A stretch of 64,000 nucleotides of DNA from Necropsobacter rosorum. GTDB lineage: Bacteria; Pseudomonadota; Gammaproteobacteria; Enterobacterales; Pasteurellaceae. Both the position numbers and the translations under genes were made by a program. The number at the start of each line of letters is the position of its first letter. Position 1 is the first letter of the stretch. Of the stretch, positions 1 through 7,923 are shown in pieces. Below the pieces are notes generated by a model, which made no database searches, was not told the origin of the DNA, and saw nothing but the letters and a program-made list of their open reading frames with translations. Location of the stretch: contig CCMQ01000017.1 of the NCBI GenBank assembly GCA_000751835.1, positions 1 through 64,000 on the forward strand, given 5' to 3'.

Positions 1-18
1 CAGCTGAACTACCGCTCC
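1..18 (-). tRNA. tRNA-Asp, 5' end only (cut by window edge)
   Basis: Read on the minus strand, the first 18 bases give GGAGCGGTAGTTCAGCTG, the acceptor-stem and D-arm start of gammaproteobacterial tRNA-Asp. The anticodon and 3' half lie outside the window. In E. coli a tRNA-Asp gene (aspV) sits just after dnaQ in the same place, which supports the call. Only the 5' end is visible, so the isoacceptor is inferred. Confidence 0.75.
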
Positions 19-105
19 GCGTAAGTGTGAGGCATGATAATCGCGAATAGCATGTGCGTCAAGCGATTTTTATGCTTTGCCGCCCGGTTGCTTAATCCAT
101 GAACG

Positions 106-867
106 TTAATGCACGCTTTCGCCTTCCGGCGCGTTGTCCCACAGGCAGTTATCCTTACTTTTTTTGTTGATCAGTTTGAGATATTCCTGATGCGCCTGCC
201 ATTCTTCTTCGCTCGGTTGCAGCAGTTTCAAATTGTGGGAAAAAACCACCGCACTTTGCTGCTCTGCGGCGGAGGTGCTGTACAGGGTTTCCTGCTCATT
301 TTCATCAAACAGGCTGGTCTGGCCGCCGGTCATCGCCAGATACACATCGCCCAGAATCTCCGCATCCAGTAACGCGCCGTGCAGGGTACGTTTACTGTTA
401 TCAATATTTAACCGTTCGCACAGCGCATCCAGATTATTGCGCTTGCCGGGATAGGCCTTACGCGCCATTTGCAGGGTATCGGTGACCAGACAGATCTCTT
501 CGGTTTTAAGCTTGATGCCGTGCTTGCCGAATTCATAATCCATAAAGCCCACATCGAAGGGCGCGTTATGGATCAGCAGCTCCGCGCCTTTGATAAATTC
601 AATAAATTCCTGCGCCACCGCCGCAAATGCCGGTTTATCCTGCAGCATCTCGTCGGTGATGCCGTGCACTTTGACCGCCTCCGGATCCACCGGGCGATCG
701 GGTTTGATGTATAAATGCAGTTTGCGCCCGGTATAACGGCGGTTAATCATTTCCACCGCACCGATTTCAATAATGCAATGGCCTTCGTAATGGGCGCCGA
801 ACTGGTTCATGCCGGTGGTTTCCGTATCCAGCACGATCTGGCGATTAGGATGAATGTCGATTGTCAT
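106..867 (-). CDS. dnaQ: DNA polymerase III epsilon subunit (3'-5' proofreading exonuclease)
   Basis: This is the proofreading subunit of the replicative polymerase core; it removes misincorporated 3' nucleotides. The 253-residue product is close to the usual ~245. DEDDh exonuclease residues are visible: D14 and E16 in the LDTETTG motif, D105 in HNAPFD, and H163/D168 in HGALLDAE. A QTSLF pentapeptide at 183-187 fits the sliding-clamp binding motif, and the C-terminal part is the expected alpha-subunit tether. It is divergent from rnhA with a 72-base gap, the same arrangement as in E. coli. No good ribosome binding site precedes the ATG, but the N-terminus aligns with the family. Confidence 0.97.
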   Translation of the reverse strand: MTIDIHPNRQIVLDTETTGMNQFGAHYEGHCIIEIGAVEMINRRYTGRKLHLYIKPDRPVDPEAVKVHGITDEMLQDKPAFAAVAQEFIEFIKGAELLIHNAPFDVGFMDYEFGKHGIKLKTEEICLVTDTLQMARKAYPGKRNNLDALCERLNIDNSKRTLHGALLDAEILGDVYLAMTGGQTSLFDENEQETLYSTSAAEQQSAVVFSHNLKLLQPSEEEWQAHQEYLKLINKKSKDNCLWDNAPEGESVH

Positions 868-939
868 GGGTTTTGCTATATCTTTAACTCAATTTGCGCT
901 ATTATCGCCTGATTTATACAAAATGAGTAGTCTAAATTT

Positions 940-1404
940 ATGCGCAAACAAATTGACATTTTCACCGACGGTTCCTGTCTGGGCAATCCCGGTGCCGGCG
1001 GTATCGGCATTTTGCTGCGTTACGGGCAGCATGAAAAACAGCTTTCGCAGGGCTATTTCCGCACCACTAATAACCGCATGGAACTGCTGGCGGTGATTAT
1101 CGCCCTGCAAAGTTTGAAAGAACCTTGCGCGGTGGTGCTGCACAGTGACAGCCAATATATGAAAAACGGCATTACGCAATGGATTCACAACTGGAAAAAA
1201 AATAACTGGAAAGCATCCGGCGGAAAAGCGGTGAAAAATCAGGATCTGTGGATTGCGCTGGATAACGCGATTCAGCCGCATCAGATCCGCTGGCAATGGG
1301 TAAAAGGCCACAGCGGACATCGGGAAAACGAAATTTGTGATCAGCTGGCCAAACAGGGCGCGGAACATCCGACCCTAAACGATGAAGGCTATACGGCGGA
1401 ATAG
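940..1404 (+). CDS. rnhA: ribonuclease HI
   Basis: This enzyme cleaves the RNA strand of RNA/DNA hybrids, removing R-loops and primer remnants. The 154-residue product has the length of the E. coli enzyme and keeps all active-site residues at the same numbers: D10 (FTDGS), E48 (NNRMEL), D70 (HSDS), H124 (KGHSGH) and D134. It is divergent from dnaQ, as in E. coli, so the two share a promoter region. It is followed by a terminator made from two inverted uptake sequences. Confidence 0.97.
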   Translation: MRKQIDIFTDGSCLGNPGAGGIGILLRYGQHEKQLSQGYFRTTNNRMELLAVIIALQSLKEPCAVVLHSDSQYMKNGITQWIHNWKKNNWKASGGKAVKNQDLWIALDNAIQPHQIRWQWVKGHSGHRENEICDQLAKQGAEHPTLNDEGYTAE

Positions 1405-1425
1405 AAATAAAGGGCAACGGCAGAG

Positions 1426-1489
1426 AAAAAGTGCGGTGGTTTTTTAGACAGTTTTTAATAAAACAACGAAAAAAACCACCGCACTTTTT
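1426..1489 (+). terminator. inverted uptake-sequence pair acting as terminator
   Basis: AAAAAGTGCGGTGGTTTTTT (1426-1445) and its near-perfect complement at 1469-1489 form a long stem ending in T-rich sequence on both strands. It lies between convergent rnhA and manA and can terminate both. Paired uptake sequences used as terminators are well known in Haemophilus. Confidence 0.85.
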
Positions 1490-1500
1490 GATGGCGAGGA

Positions 1501-2715
1501 TCAAGGTGATGGCGGCAAACTTGCCAGCACGGCGTAACCTGCCTGCACCCCTTCTGCGCGATATGAGGTGTCTGCGCAGATAAAGGCGGAATCCCCCCGT
1601 TTCAGGCGCAGCGCGGTGTGCGTGGTAGTCAGCGTAATTTCACCGTCCATCACCAGTAAAATCGCCGCACTTTGCGCCTGTAAAGCGTGTTTTTCGCCGT
1701 CGGTATAATGAACACGGGTCAGGGCGAAATCCTTGGCCGGCGTGTGATAGGTAAACAGCGCCCGGTTGTGCGGCGCGGCGGGAATAATCGCCGGTTCCAC
1801 TTCGCGGCAATCCACCACTTTTAGCAATTCGGCAATATCCACATGTTTTGGCGTCAGACCGCCGCGGATAACGTTATCGGAGCAGGCCATTAATTCGATA
1901 TTCTGCCCGCGCAGATAGGCGTGCGGAATGCCGGCGTCCTGATAAATGCCTTCGCCCGGTCTGATATGCACGATATTAAACAGATAGAAGCAGACTAAAC
2001 CCGGATCCAGATTATCGGCCGGGATAGCCATCGCCTCCAGCGTGTACAGCAGCCAATAGTCGGGGTTGTCCGGGGTCAGTCGGCCGGCGGCGTAAGCGGC
2101 CCGCTGTTGTGTGATAATCGGATGCAGCCAGTGGGCGAGCTGTGCCGGCGAGGCTTGCATAATATCGGCATAAAAGCCGTGCAAATCCTGAGTGTGCAGT
2201 TTATCCGCCAACGGCGCCAGCGACGGACGGGCGTTGAGTGCGGCGATAATTTTTGCCTTCGCTTTAAAACCGTGCAGCAGCCAGAACTCGGACAGCGCGA
2301 TCATCATTTCCGGTTTGTGGTTATCGTCTTTGTAAGTGCGTTTCGCATCGCTGAGTGCGATGTGCTGCGCGTTTTCGCGCGCAAAGCCGGTTTCCGCTTG
2401 TTGTTTGGTCGGATGCAGTTGAATGGAAAGCGGTTTTTCCACATCCAGAATTTTTAATAAATAAGGCAGCTGGTCGCCGAATATCCGGCGGCTGCGGACG
2501 CCCAGCGCCTGCGGATGGCGCGTCAAAAACGTATTCAGCGCTTGCGCTTTGCCGTCGATGTCCAGTTGCGACGGGGCGGAGGGATGAGCGCCGAGCCACC
2601 ATTCCGCATAATGTTGCTGCGTCCGTTCGGCAACGCCGAGCAGCGCGGGGAGGTAATCTTTGCCGCCCCACACATAATGTTGCAGGCTGCCGTTGAGTTT
2701 ATAAATACCGGTCAT
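1501..2715 (-). CDS. manA: mannose-6-phosphate isomerase, class I
   Basis: Interconverts mannose-6-phosphate and fructose-6-phosphate in the cytoplasm, feeding PTS-imported mannose into glycolysis. The 404-residue product has the class I zinc ligands in order: Q99 and H101 (in IQLHPTK), E136 (HKPEMM) and H265 (AGIPHAYL), plus the signature with the catalytic Arg (NVIRGGLTPKH) near 287. Its start ATG overlaps the stop of yobD by four bases (ATGA), so the two are translationally coupled. It lies downstream of the manXYZ transporter on the same strand, giving a complete mannose uptake and conversion module. Confidence 0.96.
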   Translation of the reverse strand: MTGIYKLNGSLQHYVWGGKDYLPALLGVAERTQQHYAEWWLGAHPSAPSQLDIDGKAQALNTFLTRHPQALGVRSRRIFGDQLPYLLKILDVEKPLSIQLHPTKQQAETGFARENAQHIALSDAKRTYKDDNHKPEMMIALSEFWLLHGFKAKAKIIAALNARPSLAPLADKLHTQDLHGFYADIMQASPAQLAHWLHPIITQQRAAYAAGRLTPDNPDYWLLYTLEAMAIPADNLDPGLVCFYLFNIVHIRPGEGIYQDAGIPHAYLRGQNIELMACSDNVIRGGLTPKHVDIAELLKVVDCREVEPAIIPAAPHNRALFTYHTPAKDFALTRVHYTDGEKHALQAQSAAILLVMDGEITLTTTHTALRLKRGDSAFICADTSYRAEGVQAGYAVLASLPPSP

Positions 2716-3200
2716 TGGTTTTTCTCCTCGGAAGAGGCGGATTGCGTCGGCTGATAGCCGCCGAAAAACGCTACGATTTTCGCCGTATCCTGCGGGTCGT
2801 GCAGCGGGGCGGTAAGCCGCTTGCCGTTGGTCAGATCGATCACCAGAATATTGCCGTCGGCGAGATTCACCCGGCGGATTTTAGCATAATCGATAAAAAT
2901 ATTGTCATAGAAAAAGCCGCTTTCTTTCAGCACCAGCACGGGAAAACGGATAAAGGCGATATACAGACTGAGGATCACCGACATCGCCAGTAAATACAGG
3001 GTGGTCGGGCGAATATTGGCCTGCGTCTGGTACAAAATGATGGCGATAAGCGCGATAAAAATGACGGCATCGATTTTCGCCCGTTTTTTTAACCGCACTT
3101 TTAAACGGGTTTTGCCTTTCAGCCGATCCATGCCGAACTGATCATAAAAGGCGTAAACGAAAAACAGCAGAATGCCGAGAAGCAGTATTGTGTCGATCAT
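2712..3200 (-). CDS. yobD: UPF0266 family membrane protein (YobD-like)
   Basis: Small inner-membrane protein of 162 residues with about three hydrophobic segments (roughly 3-20, 45-60, 68-90) followed by a soluble C-terminal part rich in basic and acidic residues. The length, topology and position directly after manXYZ match E. coli YobD (UPF0266/DUF986). Its function is not established. It sits 62 bases after manZ, beyond a terminator, and overlaps manA by four bases. The conserved link with manXYZ suggests a role around mannose-family PTS transport, but that is inference from neighbourhood only. Confidence 0.85.
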   Translation of the reverse strand: MIDTILLLGILLFFVYAFYDQFGMDRLKGKTRLKVRLKKRAKIDAVIFIALIAIILYQTQANIRPTTLYLLAMSVILSLYIAFIRFPVLVLKESGFFYDNIFIDYAKIRRVNLADGNILVIDLTNGKRLTAPLHDPQDTAKIVAFFGGYQPTQSASSEEKNQ

Positions 3201-3209
3201 AATTACGGA

Positions 3210-3242
3210 TAAAAAAGAAACCGGCGGGCGATAAAGCCCGCC
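3210..3242 (-). terminator. rho-independent terminator after manZ
   Basis: On the minus strand GGCGGGC (3242-3236) and GCCCGCC (3229-3223) form a 7-bp GC stem, followed by GGTTTC and six T. It lies between manZ and yobD and probably attenuates rather than blocks transcription into yobD-manA. Confidence 0.8.
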
Positions 3243-3261
3243 GCAATGTCATTGATTGCCG

Positions 3262-4098
3262 TTAGGCAAGAATGCCTGTCCAGGCGCCGAAGATACCGAT
3301 AATAAAGATCCCGACGATAATCCATAAGGCGTTGACGCGATTGCGCAACAGCCACATACAGGCAAAAGTGAACAGCAATGGTAACAGACCCGGCATCAGG
3401 CTGTCCAGAATGCTTTGTACGGTGGTGGTTTCTACGGTACCGTCTTGTTTTTCAATGACGGACACCACCAGCGGAACGTGAATGCTGGTCCATTTCTGCA
3501 CCAGCGCGCCCATAATAAACAGACCGAGAATCGAAGCGCCTTCGGTCAGTTTTTGCAGCAAGCCGCCGCTCATATCCTGTACCACGTCCAGCCCTTTGCG
3601 GTAGCCGTAAGTGACGCCGTAGTAACGGGTGGCAAGACGAACCAGATTGAATAATAAGAAGAACAGAACCGGTCCTAGCAGGCTGCCGGTTAAGGCTAAT
3701 CCCGCCCCCAGCGCGGCGAATACCGGACGCGCCGTTCCCCAGTAAATCGGGTCGCCCACCCCGGCCAGCGGCCCCATCAGACCGACTTTGATCCCGTTGA
3801 TGGCGGCATCGTCGATTTCTTTACCGTTGGCACGCTCTTCTTCCATCGCAATGGTAACGCCCAATACCGGCGCCGCCATAAACGGCTGAGTATTGAAAAA
3901 TTCCAGATGACGTTTGATCGCATCTTTGCGCTCCTGCGAGTTTGGATCCGGATACAGGCGTTTGATCACCGGTACCATCGAATAAGCGAAACCGAGCGCC
4001 TGCATCCGTTCAAAGTTCCATGAACCTTGGAACAGGTTGGAACGCAATACCACGGAGTTTAAATCGCGTTGAGTTACTTTTTTAATTTCTGTTGTCAT
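3262..4098 (-). CDS. manZ: PTS mannose-family transporter subunit IID
   Basis: Membrane subunit of the mannose-type PTS permease; with IIC it forms the sugar channel while IIAB supplies phosphate. The 278-residue product has the long soluble N-terminal region typical of IID (RDLNSVVLRSN near 11-21, MQALGFAYSM near 33-42) and a GVGDPIYWGTARP segment near 114-126, with hydrophobic helices mainly in the C-terminal half and one near the end. It follows manY by 12 bases in the order manX-manY-manZ seen in E. coli. The family takes mannose, glucose, glucosamine and related sugars; exact specificity cannot be read here. Confidence 0.96.
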   Translation of the reverse strand: MTTEIKKVTQRDLNSVVLRSNLFQGSWNFERMQALGFAYSMVPVIKRLYPDPNSQERKDAIKRHLEFFNTQPFMAAPVLGVTIAMEEERANGKEIDDAAINGIKVGLMGPLAGVGDPIYWGTARPVFAALGAGLALTGSLLGPVLFFLLFNLVRLATRYYGVTYGYRKGLDVVQDMSGGLLQKLTEGASILGLFIMGALVQKWTSIHVPLVVSVIEKQDGTVETTTVQSILDSLMPGLLPLLFTFACMWLLRNRVNALWIIVGIFIIGIFGAWTGILA

Positions 4099-4110
4099 TT
4101 TTCTACCCCG

Positions 4111-4914
4111 TTAATCTAATCGGTTATCAAGATCGTTGTTGCCGTTTGACACCACCTGCACCACCTGTTTACTTTGATTGTATTTCGGGTGCAGCTGAAT
4201 ATAAAGTGCCGCCATAATTGCGCCCAGTACGCCTAATGCCACCAGATTGAAATCGGTAAAGGCCGCCACCACGAAACCGGCATAAAAGAACGGCATCAGG
4301 TGACCGGCGCGCATCATATTGATGACCATGGCATAACCGACCACGGCGATAATACCGCCGGCGATTTTCAGACCGTTAGTCACCACTTCCGGAATCGCAT
4401 GCAGCATGGACTGCACCACATCGGTACCCGCGGTTAACGCCACGATTAATGCCGGAATAGCGATACGCATCGCTTGCAGTAATAGGGCGCTACAGTGGAT
4501 CCAGTCCAAACGGGTCAGATTACCGTCCTCAATGGATTTGTCCGCCGCATGCTGGAAGCCCACGGTAATGGCGCGCACCACATAGGTTAATACCTGACCG
4601 GCTGCCGCCAGCGGAATGGCGATAGCGATACCGGTGGTGATTTCCTGACCGCCGACGATAACCAAAATGGTGGAGATAACGGAGGCAAGCGCCGCATCCG
4701 GCGCCAGTGCCGCACCGATATTCATCCAGCCGAGCGCCAGCAGTTCCAGAGAACCGCCGACGATAATCCCGGTTGTAATATCGCCCAGCACCAGACCGAT
4801 CAACGTACAGGCGATTAACGGACGGTGAGTCTGGAATTCGTCGAGAATCGAGCCCATACCGCATATACAGGCGACGATAAAAACGAGTATGACTTGGAGG
4901 GTTGAAATTTCCAT
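4111..4914 (-). CDS. manY: PTS mannose-family transporter subunit IIC
   Basis: Integral membrane subunit that, with ManZ, makes the translocation pathway of the mannose PTS. The 267-residue product has E. coli length (266) and is hydrophobic throughout, with the family's N-terminal pattern (ILDEFQTHRPL near 23-33, GDITTGIIVGGSLELLALG near 44-62). A good ribosome binding site (AAGGAA) precedes the ATG. The gap to manX upstream is 12 bases and to manZ downstream is 12 bases, so all three are one transcription unit. Confidence 0.96.
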   Translation of the reverse strand: MEISTLQVILVFIVACICGMGSILDEFQTHRPLIACTLIGLVLGDITTGIIVGGSLELLALGWMNIGAALAPDAALASVISTILVIVGGQEITTGIAIAIPLAAAGQVLTYVVRAITVGFQHAADKSIEDGNLTRLDWIHCSALLLQAMRIAIPALIVALTAGTDVVQSMLHAIPEVVTNGLKIAGGIIAVVGYAMVINMMRAGHLMPFFYAGFVVAAFTDFNLVALGVLGAIMAALYIQLHPKYNQSKQVVQVVSNGNNDLDNRLD

Positions 4915-4926
4915 CGTGAATATTCC

Positions 4927-5907
4927 TTACACTAAGTTATGTTTTTTTAATAAATCCATCATATACTGACGCGTGTCATTGGAGACTTTGCGCACATCCA
5001 GTTCGACGCCCATGCCGTCGATGGTTTTAAAGGCGGCGATATCGTCATCGTCCACGCATACTGCGCTGGTAATCTGTTTTTTGCCTTCTTTATAGGCCAT
5101 TCCGCCGATATTGATGGATTTCATATCGACGCCGGCTTCGAGCAGCTTCAGCACATCGCCGGGATTGGTGAATAACAGCATCACGCGTTCGTTGGTATAT
5201 TCCGGATTGTTATACACGCGGATCATTTTATCCACGCTGACCACATGGGCGGTGACGCCCGGCGGCGCCACACTTTTCAGCATGGTGGAACGCACCTGAT
5301 CGTTAGCCACATTATCATTTACCACAATAATCCGGCTGACCCGGCTTTCTTTGGTCCAGCGGGTCGCGACCTGACCGTGAATCAGACGATCGTCAATGCG
5401 GGCAAGACCGACAATCAGATGACCTTCTTGGTTTGGCCGTACGGCTTGCACCGGCGCCGGCGCTGCCTGCGGTGCGGCCGGTTTTGCTTCAGCTTCAGGT
5501 TCTTGTTCGACATATTTTAATGCGCGTACGCCGGTACGACCGGTTTCCAGAGCGATGGCCACCAGTTCCGCCAAATCCGGGCCGTCATCGCGCGCCATAA
5601 AGGTTTCCACCAGCATCGGCACGTTGACACCGGTGACAATATCCATATTGTCTTTGCCCTCGGCGACGCGGTTTGCCGCGTTGAACGGGCTGCCGCCCCA
5701 AGTATCCACCAGGAATAAGACCTGATCACAATGGGATAATGTGGTCGATAGTTGTTCCTGATATTTCGCCATAATCGTTTCAGCATTTTCGCCGGGGACG
5801 AAATCGATGGTGGCTACGTCATCTTGCTCACCGATCAACATTTCGGTGGTTTTCAGCAGCTGTTTCGCCGCCACACCGTGCGTTGCTATGATGATCGCAA
5901 TAGTCAT
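4927..5907 (-). CDS. manX: PTS mannose-family transporter subunit IIAB
   Basis: Cytoplasmic phosphocarrier of the mannose PTS. HPr phosphorylates the IIA domain (about 1-130, phosphohistidine H10 in IATHGVA), which passes phosphate to the IIB domain (about 163-326, H177 in DDRLIHGQVATRW) and then to the sugar. The 326 residues include an Ala/Pro/Glu-rich linker at about 134-160. The start has a clear AGGAG site. It is the first gene of the manXYZ unit; its upstream region carries two CRP sites, so catabolite control is expected. Confidence 0.97.
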   Translation of the reverse strand: MTIAIIIATHGVAAKQLLKTTEMLIGEQDDVATIDFVPGENAETIMAKYQEQLSTTLSHCDQVLFLVDTWGGSPFNAANRVAEGKDNMDIVTGVNVPMLVETFMARDDGPDLAELVAIALETGRTGVRALKYVEQEPEAEAKPAAPQAAPAPVQAVRPNQEGHLIVGLARIDDRLIHGQVATRWTKESRVSRIIVVNDNVANDQVRSTMLKSVAPPGVTAHVVSVDKMIRVYNNPEYTNERVMLLFTNPGDVLKLLEAGVDMKSINIGGMAYKEGKKQITSAVCVDDDDIAAFKTIDGMGVELDVRKVSNDTRQYMMDLLKKHNLV

Positions 5908-5993
5908 TCTGACTCCTTAACAATAATAAAAGTGGATCAAATCAAATAGAATTATTTGACCGGCGGATTTTAAATGAAAACGCTCCAGAATAA

Positions 5994-6009
5994 TGTGATT
6001 AGGATCACG
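5994..6009. promoter_or_regulatory. CRP binding site (promoter-proximal) upstream of manX
   Basis: TGTGATTAGGATCACG matches the CRP core TGTGA-N6-TCACA with one mismatch. Its centre is about 94 bases upstream of the manX start codon and exactly 42 bases (four helical turns) from a second, perfect site. Confidence 0.75.
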
Positions 6010-6035
6010 AATTTGAGATAAAGATACCGTTGTTT

Positions 6036-6051
6036 TGTGATGTTGGTCACA
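6036..6051. promoter_or_regulatory. CRP binding site (perfect) upstream of manX
   Basis: TGTGATGTTGGTCACA is a perfect TGTGA-N6-TCACA CRP (N-type) site in the manX-tmaR intergenic region. With the site at 5994-6009 it gives two same-face CRP positions, fitting strong cAMP-CRP activation of manXYZ, as known for the E. coli operon. Confidence 0.85.
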
Positions 6052-6091
6052 TATCGGCATGGTGAATTAAAAAAGGAATAGGGTTTTGATA

Positions 6092-6117
6092 TTTATTTTT
6101 TATATTTTAGAAATAAA
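6092..6117. promoter_or_regulatory. AT-rich dyad upstream of manX, possible Mlc/NagC-type operator
   Basis: TTTATTT (6092-6098) and AAATAAA (6111-6117) form a perfect 7-bp inverted repeat with 12 bases between. Mlc and NagC operators are AT-rich dyads of this general shape and Mlc controls manXYZ in E. coli. The match is by shape only; in AT-rich DNA it could be chance. Confidence 0.3.
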
Positions 6118-6173
6118 ACTCCGTTAATTTTTATATCGCATCAGTTTTACGACAGAATCCGCCGGCGCAAAAT

Positions 6174-6216
6174 AAAAAAGTGCGGTGAAAATTTCAGTCA
6201 TTTTTCACCGCACTTT
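6174..6216 (-). terminator. inverted uptake-sequence terminator after tmaR
   Basis: AAAAAAGTGCGGTGAAAA at 6174-6191 is complementary to TTTTTCACCGCACTTT at 6201-6216. Read on the minus strand it is a strong stem followed by six T, located 18 bases past the tmaR stop codon. Confidence 0.85.
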
Positions 6217-6234
6217 AGTGTTTCGGAAAACCGG

Positions 6235-6570
6235 TTATTTTTTCAGTAACTCGGCATGTGCTTTTTTCTGCCCCTTCATTTTGCCGCTGATTTCGCGCCG
6301 CTGTTTGGACAGTTCCGCATTGCGGATGGTGTAATCATCAACCCGGGTTTCATAGTCGTCACGCATATTTTCAATAATGGCGCGCACATCTTCAATGCTC
6401 ATATCATCGCGGATATATTGGTTCAGATTGTCCAATAACAGCACGCGTTTCTGGTTGTCGCGAATTTTACGATTGTTATCGTCTATATCGCGCAATAATT
6501 TATTTTTTAAACGATACATACGCACATACTCTAACACTTCTTGGAACGATTGTTTATTCACGTTTTCCAT
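6235..6570 (-). CDS. tmaR: PTS regulator TmaR (YeeX family, pole-localising coiled-coil protein)
   Basis: The 111-residue product is mostly charged helix and strongly matches E. coli Yee[11 protein letters not shown] near 8-17, the [15 protein letters not shown] block near 35-49, and [20 protein letters not shown] near 76-95. YeeX is now called TmaR, which in E. coli holds PTS enzyme I at the cell pole and so tunes sugar uptake. Here the gene lies directly upstream of the manXYZ regulatory region on the same strand, with its own terminator between. That placement beside PTS genes differs from E. coli and fits a PTS role. The start is the ATG that aligns with the family. Confidence 0.88.
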   Translation of the reverse strand: MENVNKQSFQEVLEYVRMYRLKNKLLRDIDDNNRKIRDNQKRVLLLDNLNQYIRDDMSIEDVRAIIENMRDDYETRVDDYTIRNAELSKQRREISGKMKGQKKAHAELLKK

Positions 6571-6774
6571 AATTGATACTCTCTGCCTGTAATTAAAAAT
6601 AAACCCCGGTTAATGTAGTCTTTTTTGCGCTTTTCGTCAAAGTATTCGCGCGCTTTTTCCGGATAAAAGTAAAAAATGTGAGGAATTTTATAAAAGTCGT
6701 TGATTACGCTATGCTGAGGTGATAAAAATACCGAATTATTCTTTATTTCTCCATTATCTCTCAGGAAGTGAAAC

Positions 6775-7857
6775 ATGTCGCAAGTATTTAATTTCAGTGC
6801 CGGGCCGGCGATGATGCCGCCTGCCGTATTACAACAGGCTCAGCGCGAGTTACTCAACTGGCAGGCGCAGCAGACTTCGGTCATGGAAGTCAGCCACCGC
6901 GGTAAGCTGTTTATGGATCTGATCACGCAGGCGGAGGACGATATCCGCCGGCTTTATCATATTCCGGCAAACTATAAAGTGCTTTTTCTGCAGGGCGGTG
7001 CGCGCGGTCAGTTTGCCGCCATTCCGATGAACCTGTGCAACGAAAAAGGCAAAGCGCTGTATTTAACCAGCGGTCACTGGTCGGCGACGGCTGCGAAAGA
7101 GGCGCGCTTGTTCTGCGAGGTTGACGAAATGAATATTCTGGCCGAAGGCGAAACGCTGGCGGTGGATAAACTGGATTTCAGCGCCATCGCACCGCAGTAC
7201 GATTATGTGCATTATTGCCCGAACGAAACCATCAGCGGGGTTGAGATTTTCGAGCTGCCGAAGGTGGGCGATGCAGTGCTGGTTGCCGATATGTCCTCCA
7301 ATATTTTGTCTCGTGAAATTGATGTAAGCCGATTCGGTCTGATTTATGCCGGCGCGCAAAAAAATTTAGGCCCGGCGGGAATTACCATCGTTATCGTGCG
7401 CGAGGATTTGATCGGTAAGGCGCGGACAGCCACGCCGTCCATCTGGAATTATGCAGTGCAGGCGCAAAGCGATTCCATGATCAATACCCCGCCGACATTC
7501 GCGTGGTATTTATGTTCGCTGGTCTTTAAGCATTTGCTGGCCACCGGCGGGGTAAGCGCCATGGCGCAGCGCAATCGGGCGAAAGCCGATTTGCTGTATG
7601 CCTATTTGGATCAAAGTGATTTTTACCGCAATAACGTGGCAAAAAATAACCGCTCTTTAATGAATGTCACCTTTACCACCGGCAATGACGAATTAAACGC
7701 AAAATTTGTCGCGCAGGCGGCGGCGGCCGGATTACAGGCGCTGAAAGGACATAAAGTGCTGGGCGGAATGCGTGCCTCGATTTATAACGCCATGCCGATT
7801 GAAGGGGTGGAGGCGCTGATCGCCTTTATGCGTCAATTCGCCGCGCAAAACCGCTGA
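6775..7857 (+). CDS. serC: phosphoserine aminotransferase
   Basis: PLP enzyme converting 3-phosphohydroxypyruvate plus glutamate to phosphoserine in serine synthesis; it also acts in pyridoxal phosphate synthesis. The 360-residue length is standard. The N-terminus (FNFSAGPAMMP) and the PLP lysine K196 in YAGAQKNLGPAG match the family. A strong AGGAAG site lies at 6763-6768. In many enterics serC is followed by aroA; here hisC lies between them, giving a serC-hisC-aroA amino-acid cluster on one strand. Confidence 0.97.
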   Translation: MSQVFNFSAGPAMMPPAVLQQAQRELLNWQAQQTSVMEVSHRGKLFMDLITQAEDDIRRLYHIPANYKVLFLQGGARGQFAAIPMNLCNEKGKALYLTSGHWSATAAKEARLFCEVDEMNILAEGETLAVDKLDFSAIAPQYDYVHYCPNETISGVEIFELPKVGDAVLVADMSSNILSREIDVSRFGLIYAGAQKNLGPAGITIVIVREDLIGKARTATPSIWNYAVQAQSDSMINTPPTFAWYLCSLVFKHLLATGGVSAMAQRNRAKADLLYAYLDQSDFYRNNVAKNNRSLMNVTFTTGNDELNAKFVAQAAAAGLQALKGHKVLGGMRASIYNAMPIEGVEALIAFMRQFAAQNR

Positions 7858-7871
7858 GCCGCATGCCGTTA

Positions 7872-7899
7872 AGCGCGTTGCAACGCGCTGAGTTTTCTT
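7872..7899 (+). terminator. hairpin between serC and hisC
   Basis: AGCGCGTTGCAACGCGCT (7872-7889) is an 18-base perfect palindrome followed by a T-rich stretch (GAGTTTTCTTCTGTT). It may be a partial terminator or processing site separating serC from hisC expression. Confidence 0.55.
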
Positions 7900-7923
7900 C
7901 TGTTATAACTGGTAACGAATCCT

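Noticed and set aside
6558-6776. 72-codon minus-strand frame between tmaR and serC
   Set aside because: Overlaps the serC start and the tmaR start, composition is biased to aromatic residues, and no ribosome binding site is seen.
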